Source: an uncultured Catenibacterium sp. (GTDB taxonomy: Bacteria > Bacillota_I > Bacilli_A > Erysipelotrichales > Coprobacillaceae). Taken from it: 64,000 nt of DNA. The translations under genes and the position numbers were made by a program. The notes beneath the pieces are model-generated. The model saw only the letters and a list, made by a program, of their open reading frames with translations. It had not been told where the DNA came from and made no database searches. The first letter of the stretch is position 1. Every line of letters begins with the position of its first letter. Positions 51,993 through 59,914 of the stretch are shown here, piece after piece. The stretch is taken from assembly GCA_900540685.1 (NCBI GenBank), contig UQGS01000006.1, positions 1-64,000 on the forward strand, in the 5' to 3' direction.

Positions 51993-53055
51993 AATTCACA
52001 AAATTCTCCGTTTTTGCAGCAGCAATAGCCTTAAATTCTTTTAATAATGGATGTTGATAAATAGAGTGTAAGTCATTTGAAACAATAAAGCTTAATAATT
52101 GTACAAATGGTAGATATACAAGTGGACATAATTCACTTGAAACAGTATCACTCAAACTTAAAACATGATCATCACTTGATAATTGAGGATTGTTTGAAAT
52201 TAAATAAGCTCGATTGCTGACTTTTCGCGTAGCCTTATATACTTGTTCTACGCGTCGACTTGCACTATCGTTTCCATCAAAGAAAATCACATTATATTGT
52301 GGTGTTAATTGAAGATTTGGTCCATGGATATACTCTTCAATTTCATAGCAGCAACTTGGAATATGAATGGTTTCACCCATTTTTAATGCACTTTCAAGTG
52401 CTGTTCCATAATTGGCACCCGCTCCACAACTGTAAACCCAGGACATAGATGTGAAATTCTTATAATGTCGCTGAATAAAGTTTGTAGCCTGATCAATCAT
52501 TTCTTCATTTAAATCAGCTGCTTTCTTTAATTCATCCAAATATTCAGTCTTTCCAGAATATGCAATTGCGAATAAATCTAAGAATAGCGCAAGTGAAGAA
52601 ACACCTTTTGTGACATAGCCAACTAATTCTTCGCCCACACCGTATTCAATTACAACATCCGCAACATCTTTTACATCGCTGTTTTTATTTCCTGTTAAAC
52701 AAATAGCTTTACATTCTTTTTTCTTAATGATTTTTAATGCTTCGATTGCATTTGTACTTAAACCACTCTGTGTAACCACTAAAACTAAGTCGTTCTCTTT
52801 AATATCATTTTCATAGTACGTAAATGTATATGGAGTAATGATTCTAACTTCTAAACCACTTACTTTTTCCACAAAACTTCTAGCACAATAGCAAGCATTA
52901 TGACTTGATCCAGAAGCAACAAGTAAAATACGTTTGATTTCTTTTTGTTGCACTTCCTTCATCAATGGATCAACTAGTGTAGTATACTGTTCAATATTTG
53001 TTCTTAATACGCCTGGTGTTTCTTTAACATAATCAAGCATTGTTAATTTATTCAT
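51976..53055 (-). CDS. SIS-domain protein, GfrE-like (probable glucoselysine-6-phosphate deglycase)
   Basis: The 359-residue product has two sugar-isomerase domains of the GlmS type: LLVASGSSHNACYCARSF, VVTQSGLSTNA, and the second-domain motif CCYEIEEYIHGPNLQL. It lacks the glutaminase domain, so it is not a GlmS. Position after a mannose-family PTS and an FrlB-like gene matches gfrE of Salmonella, which splits glucoselysine 6-phosphate to glucose 6-phosphate and lysine. ATG 53055 follows GGGGGT. A hairpin precedes it. Other ketosamine substrates remain possible. Confidence 0.78.
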   Translation of the reverse strand: MNKLTMLDYVKETPGVLRTNIEQYTTLVDPLMKEVQQKEIKRILLVASGSSHNACYCARSFVEKVSGLEVRIITPYTFTYYENDIKENDLVLVVTQSGLSTNAIEALKIIKKKECKAICLTGNKNSDVKDVADVVIEYGVGEELVGYVTKGVSSLALFLDLFAIAYSGKTEYLDELKKAADLNEEMIDQATNFIQRHYKNFTSMSWVYSCGAGANYGTALESALKMGETIHIPSCCYEIEEYIHGPNLQLTPQYNVIFFDGNDSASRRVEQVYKATRKVSNRAYLISNNPQLSSDDHVLSLSDTVSSELCPLVYLPFVQLLSFIVSNDLHSIYQHPLLKEFKAIAAAKTENFVNYDGDD

Positions 53056-53079
53056 GATATACCCCCAATTAAGGCATAA

Positions 53080-53098
53080 AAGGTGGAATAAATCCACC
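53080..53098 (-). terminator. Intra-operon hairpin, possible attenuating terminator
   Basis: On the minus strand GGTGGA-TTTAT-TCCACC is followed by TTTTATG in the gap between the two SIS genes. The short stem and weak T run suggest partial termination or RNA stabilisation. Confidence 0.5.
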
Positions 53099-53107
53099 CT
53101 TTATATT

Positions 53108-54112
53108 TTAGTATTCTAATCTTCTGTAGTAACGACGGATTTCCATAGGGTGACGAGTTTCGATTTCCATATGAACATCAATTCTGTTGTTTACAGCATG
53201 CATTACATGGTGAGATAAGTGTTTACGATATTTTTCACTAATTCCCTTTAATTCGTAATCTTTAGTGTCAATGATTGTGTAGTTTGCACAAATTCTTGGA
53301 ATAAAGTTAGCTACACGTTCAGATAATGGACGCTGAGCATCTTCACCAATATAGATTGTAACTGGAGTTTCTTTAGTTACGATTTCAAACATACCATGGA
53401 AGAATTCATTTGATGTGATTGATTTAGTTTTTAACCATAACTGTTCTTCCCAATAGCACATTGCATATGAGTAAGTAGCACCCCACTGGTTTCCAGCACC
53501 TACAAAATAGTGCATTTCATCATTCCAGTGTTTTTTAGCGAATTCAATAGCGAATGGTTCAGCTTTCTTTTCAACTTCTACTAAATCTTCTGCTAAGTAT
53601 TTATCAAATTCAGCATACATATCATCGTAGTCTTCGAATTCACCATTGTTGAACATGAAACGGTCAGCAACCATGAAGAACTTTAACTGTTCGTTCATTG
53701 GGTAAGAAATCTTGTAGTCTCCTAAATCTAATAAGATAGCTTCTTTAGCATCAACAAATGAGATAACTGTAGCACCAACTTCAGATTTAATTTTCTTGAT
53801 AGCATCAACAACTTCTTTAGTGTTTCCAGTTACAGAAGAGATGATAACAACTGTATCTTTAGTAATACGTTTGTTTCCTGTAGTCAAGTATTCAGCAGCA
53901 TTTTCTGCCCAAGTTTCAATAGCACTCATTTCTTTCATATGTACTGTAGCCTGCATAGCACTTGCCCAAGTACCACCAACACCTAACCAGCAGATGTTTG
54001 AATATCCACGTTCGCAGATTTCATCAACGATTTTGTTGATCTGAGGGCGTAAAGCTAATGCGCCATTTACGCTATCGATTTTTTCCTGTTCATTAAATTT
54101 AATCATTTCCAT
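53108..54112 (-). CDS. SIS-domain protein, FrlB/GfrF-like (probable fructoselysine-6-phosphate deglycase)
   Basis: The 334-residue product has SIS motifs CWLGVGGTWASAMQATVH, VVIISSVTGNTKEVVDAIKK, and the second-domain SNEFFHGMFEIV, where FrlB has SGEFRHGPLEIV. It ends EIRRYYRRLEY, close to the RRYYGGLVEY end of E. coli FrlB as I remember it. FrlB cleaves fructoselysine 6-phosphate to glucose 6-phosphate and lysine. The PTS upstream would deliver the phosphorylated substrate, making a separate kinase unnecessary. ATG 54112 follows GGAGG at 8 nt. Confidence 0.82.
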   Translation of the reverse strand: MEMIKFNEQEKIDSVNGALALRPQINKIVDEICERGYSNICWLGVGGTWASAMQATVHMKEMSAIETWAENAAEYLTTGNKRITKDTVVIISSVTGNTKEVVDAIKKIKSEVGATVISFVDAKEAILLDLGDYKISYPMNEQLKFFMVADRFMFNNGEFEDYDDMYAEFDKYLAEDLVEVEKKAEPFAIEFAKKHWNDEMHYFVGAGNQWGATYSYAMCYWEEQLWLKTKSITSNEFFHGMFEIVTKETPVTIYIGEDAQRPLSERVANFIPRICANYTIIDTKDYELKGISEKYRKHLSHHVMHAVNNRIDVHMEIETRHPMEIRRYYRRLEY

Positions 54113-54146
54113 TTTCTTTTCCTCCATATAATTTATTTAAAATTTA

Positions 54147-54971
54147 TTAAACACCTAAGATACCAAAGAATGCTCCGACCAATCCGATCACAACACAGAT
54201 TAACAACAATGTAGTTGTCTTAACATTTTTCTTTTTCAATAAGTAGAAAACTAATAATGTGAATAATAATGGCATTAAACCAGGCATGATATTATTGAAT
54301 ACATCATTTAATGTAGTTGCTTCATTACCAGAACCAAACTTCAATGGGAAACTGATTGAAACGTTTTCAGCAGTCATACCACCAACAACCATTAATCCTA
54401 AAACACTTGCTGCATAAGTAAGTTTTGACATTAATCCATTCTGCTGGATCTTAGCCAAGAATCCACTACCTAATTTATAACCAGCATTCATTAAATAATA
54501 ACGTAATCCCTGAGCTGGAATATTAAAGATTAACAAGAATAAGATAGGTCCTAAAATATTTCCTTGATTTGCGAGAGATAGACCTACACCAGTCGCAATA
54601 ATACGTAATGTACCCCAGATGAATGAATCACCAATACCAGCTAGAGGTCCCATTAATGAAACTTTTACATTGTTGATACTTTCTGTATCAAACTCAGGAT
54701 CATTTGCGTTACTTTCTTCCATAGCAGCACTAATACCTAAGATTAATGTTGCTAACTGTGGAGTTGTATTGAAGAATTCCAAGTGACGCTTCATAGCTGC
54801 AACTTGATCTTCTTTATTTGGATATAACTTCTTGATAACTGGTATCATACTGTGGCAGTATGACATGTTCATCTGTCTTTCATAGTTCCAAGACCATTCC
54901 AAACCGAATGAACGCCAGAATACCTGATTTAATTCTTTTTTAGTTAATTTATTAGAAGTCGTCATCTTCAT
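54147..54971 (-). CDS. PTS mannose-family EIID component
   Basis: The 274-residue membrane subunit has the EIID signature FWRSFGLEWSWNYERQMNMSY, SHSMIPVIKKLYP-like region (YCHSMIPVIKKLYPN) and SLMGPLAGIGDSFIWGT. With EIIC it forms the membrane channel. It overlaps EIIC by 20 bp. The fourth PTS gene in the run A-B-C-D, followed directly by the FrlB-like gene, as in gfrABCDEF. Confidence 0.93.
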   Translation of the reverse strand: MKMTTSNKLTKKELNQVFWRSFGLEWSWNYERQMNMSYCHSMIPVIKKLYPNKEDQVAAMKRHLEFFNTTPQLATLILGISAAMEESNANDPEFDTESINNVKVSLMGPLAGIGDSFIWGTLRIIATGVGLSLANQGNILGPILFLLIFNIPAQGLRYYLMNAGYKLGSGFLAKIQQNGLMSKLTYAASVLGLMVVGGMTAENVSISFPLKFGSGNEATTLNDVFNNIMPGLMPLLFTLLVFYLLKKKNVKTTTLLLICVVIGLVGAFFGILGV

Positions 54972-55728
54972 CTACTCCTCCTTCTACAGCTGTTTGAGCT
55001 GAATTACTACGTAACTGAGTTAATACGATAGCAATGATTGCTCCAAAAATTGCGATTGCAGTTACTGGAATCTTTAAGTATACGCTTAATGCGAATCCTA
55101 AGAAGAAGAAACATGCAACGTCTTTGTCCATAATCATCATTAATAATAAACCGAACCCGATAGCAGGTAATAAGCCCATTGTGATCTGTAAACCATTTGA
55201 AATCCATTTAGGAATGACATTTAATAAAGCCTGTACAGCAGGTCCACCAGCATAGTAACCACATGCTACGATTACACCGATAATTAAGTTAACACCGAAG
55301 AATCCACCTAATAAGTGCATTCTATCAACACCAGCCATATTTCCTTCAGCTGCATATTTATCTGCTTTATGAACAAATGGAGGTAAGATGAATACCATTC
55401 CAACGTTCTTTGCGATTAATACTAGTGAAGCAACTGGTAAACCTACAGTTAATGCAGTTTCTGGTCCAGCTCCTGTTGTAATTGTGAAAGCTGTTCCTAA
55501 TACAGTTCCTGAAATCATTTCAGGTGGAATACTAGCACCAATTGAGAAAGCACCCATGAATGCTAATTCTAATGTAGCACCTAAAGTAACACCTGTTTGT
55601 ACATCACCAAGTACAATACCTGTTAAAGTACCCATAACTAATGGTCTTGACAACAAACTTGTACCGAATAAATATTCAGCATTTCCAAGCATTGCTACCA
55701 AACCAAGTAAAATTGCTTGTACTAACAT
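54952..55728 (-). CDS. PTS mannose/sorbose-family EIIC component
   Basis: The 258-residue membrane subunit shows LVQAILLGLVAMLGNAEYLFG, RPLVMGTLTGIVLGDVQTGVTLGATLELAFMGA (key parts RPLV and GVTLGATLEL) and GASIPPE, typical of EII-Sor/Man PTS IIC. The C-terminus ends with an acidic DEDDDF tail. It overlaps EIID and lies 10 nt after EIIB. Confidence 0.93.
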   Translation of the reverse strand: MLVQAILLGLVAMLGNAEYLFGTSLLSRPLVMGTLTGIVLGDVQTGVTLGATLELAFMGAFSIGASIPPEMISGTVLGTAFTITTGAGPETALTVGLPVASLVLIAKNVGMVFILPPFVHKADKYAAEGNMAGVDRMHLLGGFFGVNLIIGVIVACGYYAGGPAVQALLNVIPKWISNGLQITMGLLPAIGFGLLLMMIMDKDVACFFFLGFALSVYLKIPVTAIAIFGAIIAIVLTQLRSNSAQTAVEGGVDEDDDF

Positions 55729-55738
55729 ATTTCTCCTC

Positions 55739-56206
55739 CTATAAAACTTTTTCTACATTTACTGGATTATCTTCTGGAACCATCTGAATTGTTACATCCA
55801 CACCTGATTCACATAATCCTTTTAAGATTGTTTCTTCTGCTGGTGTAATATTCATTGCTTTTGAAATATTACGAGTTTCAGCAGTTGCCTTAGTACCACC
55901 AAGATTTAATTTTTTGATGTTGCATTCTTTACATAATCTTTCAGCATCCTTAATAGATTCAACTACAGTCAATAATTTATATTTGTCTGTAACACCGCTG
56001 TTGATTGCCTTTACTGCATCATCCATACCTTTAATAACTAATTTAACACCACTTGGTTTTGCTAACTTAATTGATGCTTTTCTTAAATCATCTTTCATAA
56101 CTGCATCACATGCAATTAAGATACAATCTGCTTCAACTGCATTTTTCCAAGAAAAAGCAACTTGACCATGTAACAATCTGTGATCCACTCTTAATAATTT
56201 AATCAT
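55739..56206 (-). CDS. PTS mannose-family EIIB component
   Basis: The 155-residue cytosolic subunit carries the phosphorylated His in LLRVDHRLLHGQVAFSW. Further family marks are ILIACDAVMKDDLRK and LNLGGTKATAETRNIS. It passes phosphate from EIIA to the incoming sugar. 15 nt after EIIA, with AGGAGGAGAAAAG as ribosome site. Confidence 0.94.
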   Translation of the reverse strand: MIKLLRVDHRLLHGQVAFSWKNAVEADCILIACDAVMKDDLRKASIKLAKPSGVKLVIKGMDDAVKAINSGVTDKYKLLTVVESIKDAERLCKECNIKKLNLGGTKATAETRNISKAMNITPAEETILKGLCESGVDVTIQMVPEDNPVNVEKVL

Positions 56207-56221
56207 TCTTTTCTCCTCCTA

Positions 56222-56635
56222 TTAGAAATCTTCATCATCTTCGCTTGTTATTCCATTCATAACAGTCATTCCATCTTTAGCTGCTTCGATCAAATCGTTC
56301 GCTTCTGCTAATTCAAGTTTTCCGTTCAAGCCTTTCATTACTGCATCTAATACTAATCCCATGTTCATTCCTGAGAAGACCATTACATTATCTAATACTG
56401 CAAGTTTAGATAAAGCTGTGTGAACACTTCCACCTTTGATATCACACAAGATTAAGATTTGTTCATCACTCTCTTTTGCTTCTTTCAAAACTTCTTGATA
56501 AAAGTCTTCAGGATTTTGTCCAGGAAGTAAGCTATATGTTTCTATATCCTTAGCTAAATCTCCAACAATCATAGAAACAGAATCTTTCATTCCTTTAGAT
56601 AATCCTCCATGTGATGCAAGTATGATTTTTGCCAT
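56222..56635 (-). CDS. PTS mannose-family EIIA component
   Basis: The 137-residue subunit has the active-site His in IILASHGGLSKGMKDS and the ILCDIKGGSVHTALSKL segment of EIIA-Man. It takes phosphate from HPr. First gene of the operon. ATG 56635 follows GGAGTGCGGAGAAT; a longer frame upstream runs into the promoter repeats and is not expected to be translated. Transcription should depend on sigma-54 and the activator at 57102. Confidence 0.93.
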   Translation of the reverse strand: MAKIILASHGGLSKGMKDSVSMIVGDLAKDIETYSLLPGQNPEDFYQEVLKEAKESDEQILILCDIKGGSVHTALSKLAVLDNVMVFSGMNMGLVLDAVMKGLNGKLELAEANDLIEAAKDGMTVMNGITSEDDEDF

Positions 56636-56668
56636 ATTCTCCGCACTCCTTTCTTTTCGTTTTAGTTC

Positions 56669-56684
56669 ATGCAAGCTTTGAGCT
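56669..56684 (-). promoter_or_regulatory. Decayed sigma-54 promoter, copy closest to EIIA
   Basis: The minus strand reads TAGCTC-AAAGC-TTGCA. The -12 part is near intact, but the -24 GG is lost, so it is probably inactive. Confidence 0.5.
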
Positions 56685-56735
56685 AGTTTGTAGATCTTTA
56701 CGCTTAATCTGCACAACTAACTTCCACTTATACTC

Positions 56736-56751
56736 AAGCAAGCTTCGTGCC
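56736..56751 (-). promoter_or_regulatory. Sigma-54 promoter copy 1 of 6
   Basis: Minus strand TGGCAC-GAAGC-TTGCT, consensus. Start of transcription expected near 56726, giving a leader of about 90 nt before EIIA. It is the nearest intact copy and probably the main promoter. Confidence 0.85.
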
Positions 56752-56803
56752 AGTTTAGAGATTAATTACGCTTAATCTGCACAACTAACTTCCACTTATA
56801 CTT

Positions 56804-56819
56804 AAGCAAGCTTTGTGCC
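56804..56819 (-). promoter_or_regulatory. Sigma-54 promoter copy 2 of 6
   Basis: Minus strand TGGCAC-AAAGC-TTGCT, consensus, 68 bp from copy 1. Confidence 0.8.
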
Positions 56820-56870
56820 AGTTTGTAGATCTTTACGCATAATCCGTAGAACTAACTTCCACTTATACTC

Positions 56871-56886
56871 AAGCAAGCTTCGTGCC
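56871..56886 (-). promoter_or_regulatory. Sigma-54 promoter copy 3 of 6
   Basis: Minus strand TGGCAC-GAAGC-TTGCT, identical to copy 1 and part of the 135-bp duplicate. Confidence 0.8.
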
Positions 56887-56938
56887 AGTTTAGAGATTAA
56901 TTACGCTTAATCTGCACAACTAACTTCCACTTATACTT

Positions 56939-56954
56939 AAGCAAGCTTTGTGCC
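56939..56954 (-). promoter_or_regulatory. Sigma-54 promoter copy 4 of 6
   Basis: Minus strand TGGCAC-AAAGC-TTGCT, identical to copy 2. Confidence 0.8.
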
Positions 56955-57005
56955 AGTTTGTAGATCTTTACGCATAATCCGTAGAACTAACTTCCACTTA
57001 TACTC

Positions 57006-57021
57006 AAGCAAGCTTCGTGCC
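57006..57021 (-). promoter_or_regulatory. Sigma-54 promoter copy 5 of 6
   Basis: Minus strand TGGCAC-GAAGC-TTGCT. The unit behind it has diverged (ATCAATACGC in place of ATTAATTACGC). Confidence 0.8.
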
Positions 57022-57072
57022 AGTTTAGAGATCAATACGCTTAATCCGTAGAACCAACTTCCACTTATAAAC

Positions 57073-57088
57073 AAGCAAAAAGTGTGCC
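57073..57088 (-). promoter_or_regulatory. Sigma-54 promoter copy 6 of 6, outermost
   Basis: Minus strand TGGCAC-ACTTT-TTGCT, consensus ends but a different spacer, and only 14 bp from the activator stop codon. It looks like the oldest or founder copy. Confidence 0.8.
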
Positions 57089-57101
57089 AATTAATAGCAC
57101 A

Positions 57102-59780
57102 CTAGTCGTTAATAATATAGTTGTATATATATTCTACTTCTTCATCTGGAATCTCAACATTGTAGTATGTCTTAACTTCTTTCATTGAGATATTTACTTG
57201 ATCTATAAACTCTTGATGCTTTTCTTTAAAGTCTTGATCAGTAAAGTTTGAAATAGCTTGTCTTGTAACTAATCTTTCTACAAGACAACAGATATGAACA
57301 TATAATCCAAAGCATGTTCTATTCTTAAATCTCTTATGTAAGATATTCTGTAGATGATCAATTGCTTTCGCAACATGTTCAAGCAGTTTATCTGGATTTA
57401 AAATAGTTAAGTTATTCATGACATTGGATAATGTGAAGTTACGTAAGATATTCTTTTCAAATATCTCCATCTGTTCTTTAGACATATACTTTCCAAAGTA
57501 TATCTCTATCGCATTCTGCCCCTCATTAATGATCAATTCCTGTATACCGATATATTTCATAGATTCAATGTTAGGATCAAGTGTTCCAATAACACATACA
57601 ACTTCATAATCATTCATTAACTGATCATAGACCTGTTTACGTATTAAAGCAGGATAATCATAAGTTATTATTTTTAGTTTTGAATCTTCAGGTAGAGAGT
57701 TAAATAAGATTTCTTTAATCTTATTTGCTGTACCAACACCTGATGCACAAGAACAGATCACAATAGGGTCTTTCTTTTTCTTAAGTTCTACATGTGTTTT
57801 ATAGATGTTTTCCTTAAGAATAGAATCAATGACTTCAGTCACTGTTTTATTAAGTTTAATACCCTGCCCTATTTCTAAAGCACATTTTGTATTGATGTTA
57901 TTGACTAAAGCGATATCCGCATTACTTGTATCTAATCCTTGATATATTTCTTCAAGAGAACCCATATCAACTAATAAATAAAGCTTTGAGATATTACCAA
58001 CATGTGCAATATAATCATTGATCTTTCTTGTAATAGTCTGCACATCCACATCTAATGGCATATCAATCGCATCAAATATATAACTATTCAACATTCTATT
58101 TGCTGCTTCTGCAATAGAACTTGCAGTTGAATAACCATGTGCAATAATAATCGCAATTGTGAGATCTTCACCTGAATGGGCAAAATACTTAATCATACAA
58201 ATACAGATGATACATTCTACAAAGTCATCAATATCCTGATTCATATTATTCTTTAGGTAATGAGAAACATCCTGTCCTATTTCATATTCACGATGGAATT
58301 CAAGTTTAAGATATTTCTTCAAGTTCTTCACTTCATCATAATTCTCATTGATCCAGTTATTAGTCAAATAAGTATTCTTAGAGAACTCTGACACATATGT
58401 AGCGATTGCTATTAATTCATTATGTGAAGTTCTAAAGCCATAATGTTCAGTGATATTATTAAATATCTTTTCTAGATAGTTTGTAAGATATTCAATTGAA
58501 TCAGCACGATTATCATTAAATATAAGCTTTTCAAAGTATCTATCTACAGTATTCTGGGATTTTACTGCAAATGACTGATCTCTTTTAATACTAATTAATG
58601 ATTGATAAAAATCTTTAATAATACCCTGGTCTGATACAGGAAGTAATGTATTAAGAGATACTAGCTTATGCTTCTTCATAACCAAAGAAGAGACATCTAT
58701 ACTATTCCTAATACTATCAGGTAAATCATATGCATGAATTTCTAATGTGTCTGAACTACTTTTATATAACGCACTTACACAGCTTGCCTGAATCGTATTA
58801 GTTAGTTCACCAATGTTCCCTACAAATGTATGATTCAGTAATAACTCATAGACATTAGATGAAATGAGAATTGTTTTGTTTACACGTTTCTCTTCATTCT
58901 TTAAGAAGTTATACATGAGTTCTAGCTTTTCATTTTCTCCTCTTTGTGCAAGAGATGGAATAGTGAGAATAACTGGAATACGTCTTAAGAAAGTTTTTAA
59001 TAACGCTTTTTGTGGTACTTCTGTTGTCGCAAATATAATTCTACATTTTGATTTATACCACTTATTATTATCACCTACTAAGTGATAGATTCCCTGGTCC
59101 ATATAAAGGAATAGTTTTTCCTGACATTCAGCATTTAAACAATGTACTTCATCTAAGAACAATACACCACCATCCGCAAAGTGTAATAAACCTAAGTTAT
59201 CACTATCAGCACCTGTAAATGCACCCTTTTTATAGCCAAATAGATTGGCTGTGAGTAATTCTGGGTTATTGGCATACTCTGAACAGTTCACCTGTACAAA
59301 ATTCTTAGATGCATCAATTAAGCCTGTATCTACACAATATTCATATGTGAGTTTAGCCATAAATGATTTACCAGTACCAGTTGGTCCATAGAACAACATC
59401 GGTAATCCAACTGGTGGATAAGAAACTGTTGCCTTAATCTTCTCTACAATCTGATACATGCTTTCATTAGATCCAATAAGCTTTTCAAAGTTCTTTAATT
59501 CTGTCTGATTGTTTAATTCTGCTTCCAATTCATCTAATGATCTGTATTCATCTGATGAGAGCTTCTTCTTATATTTTCTTTCAAGAGAATCTCTTGAAAG
59601 ATATAAGATAGGACTTGATTTGATTTTAATAAGTTTTTTCTCATTAAAAAGTTCATTTAATAATCTTGTCACTTGATTTCTGCTTAGTTTTAATTCTTTT
59701 GATAATTGGATGGATTGACATTCATCATATGAATTTTGATCCATTTTCCCATTAATCAACAACATTATTTTTTCTTCCAA
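57102..59780 (-). CDS. LevR/GfrR-type sigma-54 activator with PTS regulation domains
   Basis: The 892-residue activator opens with a winged helix (QLSKELKLSRNQVTRLLNELF), then a sigma-54 AAA+ domain: Walker A YGPTGTGKS (about residues 132-139), the sigma-54 contact loop GAFTGA (about 186-191), Walker B VLFLDEVHC. Next come a PRD-like domain, an EIIA-Man-like domain (IIIAHGYSTASSIAEAAN), an EIIB-like domain with Cys (VICSCASGVGTANKIK) and a C-terminal PRD. So its activity should be set by PTS phosphorylation. TTG 59780 with GAGGTG six nt upstream is the best start; upstream ATGs lack a ribosome site. It faces its target operon across the repeat array. Confidence 0.9.
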   Translation of the reverse strand: MEEKIMLLINGKMDQNSYDECQSIQLSKELKLSRNQVTRLLNELFNEKKLIKIKSSPILYLSRDSLERKYKKKLSSDEYRSLDELEAELNNQTELKNFEKLIGSNESMYQIVEKIKATVSYPPVGLPMLFYGPTGTGKSFMAKLTYEYCVDTGLIDASKNFVQVNCSEYANNPELLTANLFGYKKGAFTGADSDNLGLLHFADGGVLFLDEVHCLNAECQEKLFLYMDQGIYHLVGDNNKWYKSKCRIIFATTEVPQKALLKTFLRRIPVILTIPSLAQRGENEKLELMYNFLKNEEKRVNKTILISSNVYELLLNHTFVGNIGELTNTIQASCVSALYKSSSDTLEIHAYDLPDSIRNSIDVSSLVMKKHKLVSLNTLLPVSDQGIIKDFYQSLISIKRDQSFAVKSQNTVDRYFEKLIFNDNRADSIEYLTNYLEKIFNNITEHYGFRTSHNELIAIATYVSEFSKNTYLTNNWINENYDEVKNLKKYLKLEFHREYEIGQDVSHYLKNNMNQDIDDFVECIICICMIKYFAHSGEDLTIAIIIAHGYSTASSIAEAANRMLNSYIFDAIDMPLDVDVQTITRKINDYIAHVGNISKLYLLVDMGSLEEIYQGLDTSNADIALVNNINTKCALEIGQGIKLNKTVTEVIDSILKENIYKTHVELKKKKDPIVICSCASGVGTANKIKEILFNSLPEDSKLKIITYDYPALIRKQVYDQLMNDYEVVCVIGTLDPNIESMKYIGIQELIINEGQNAIEIYFGKYMSKEQMEIFEKNILRNFTLSNVMNNLTILNPDKLLEHVAKAIDHLQNILHKRFKNRTCFGLYVHICCLVERLVTRQAISNFTDQDFKEKHQEFIDQVNISMKEVKTYYNVEIPDEEVEYIYNYIIND

Positions 59781-59799
59781 TGAAATCACCTCATAGTTC

Positions 59800-59828
59800 A
59801 TCATAAAGCAAATAAAACTTGTACGCAA
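59800..59828 (-). promoter_or_regulatory. Sigma-A promoter of the activator gene
   Basis: On the minus strand TTGCGT (59823-59828), 17 nt and TATGAT (59800-59805). So the activator is made by the housekeeping polymerase while its neighbour rpoN uses sigma-54. Confidence 0.6.
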
Positions 59829-59874
59829 CAGTAGTTACTAAGTATAATATTTAGATAAATATCTCAATATTAAT

Positions 59875-59890
59875 TGGCACGAATTTTGCT
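59875..59890 (+). promoter_or_regulatory. Sigma-54 promoter of rpoN
   Basis: TGGCAC (59875-59880), GAATT, TTGCT (59886-59890) is an exact sigma-54 site on the plus strand. With GC at -13/-12, transcription would begin near 59901, only about 14 nt before the start codon, so the leader is little more than the ribosome site. Confidence 0.85.
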
Positions 59891-59914
59891 ATATATTGAT
59901 GAGAGGTGATGAAT

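Larger units (their letters stand above)
56669..57088 (-). repeat. Tandem array of sigma-54 promoters upstream of the PTS operon
   Basis: Seven units with a period of 67-68 bp fill the gap between the activator gene and EIIA. Each holds a minus-strand -24/-12 element. Six fit TGGCAC-N5-TTGCT exactly (56736-56751, 56804-56819, 56871-56886, 56939-56954, 57006-57021, 57073-57088). The one nearest the gene (56669-56684) is decayed to TAGCTC. Units alternate in sequence, giving a 135-bp higher-order repeat; 56736-56870 and 56871-57005 are identical by eye. The shared core CAACTTCCACTTATA or CTAACTTCCACTTATA lies in the start of each predicted transcript. The elements TACG-N7-CGTA between promoters could bind the activator. 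Confidence 0.9.

Noticed and set aside
56669..57088. CRISPR array
   Set aside because: The period of 67-68 bp tempts, but the whole unit is repeated; there are no unique spacers between short repeats, and each unit holds a sigma-54 promoter.
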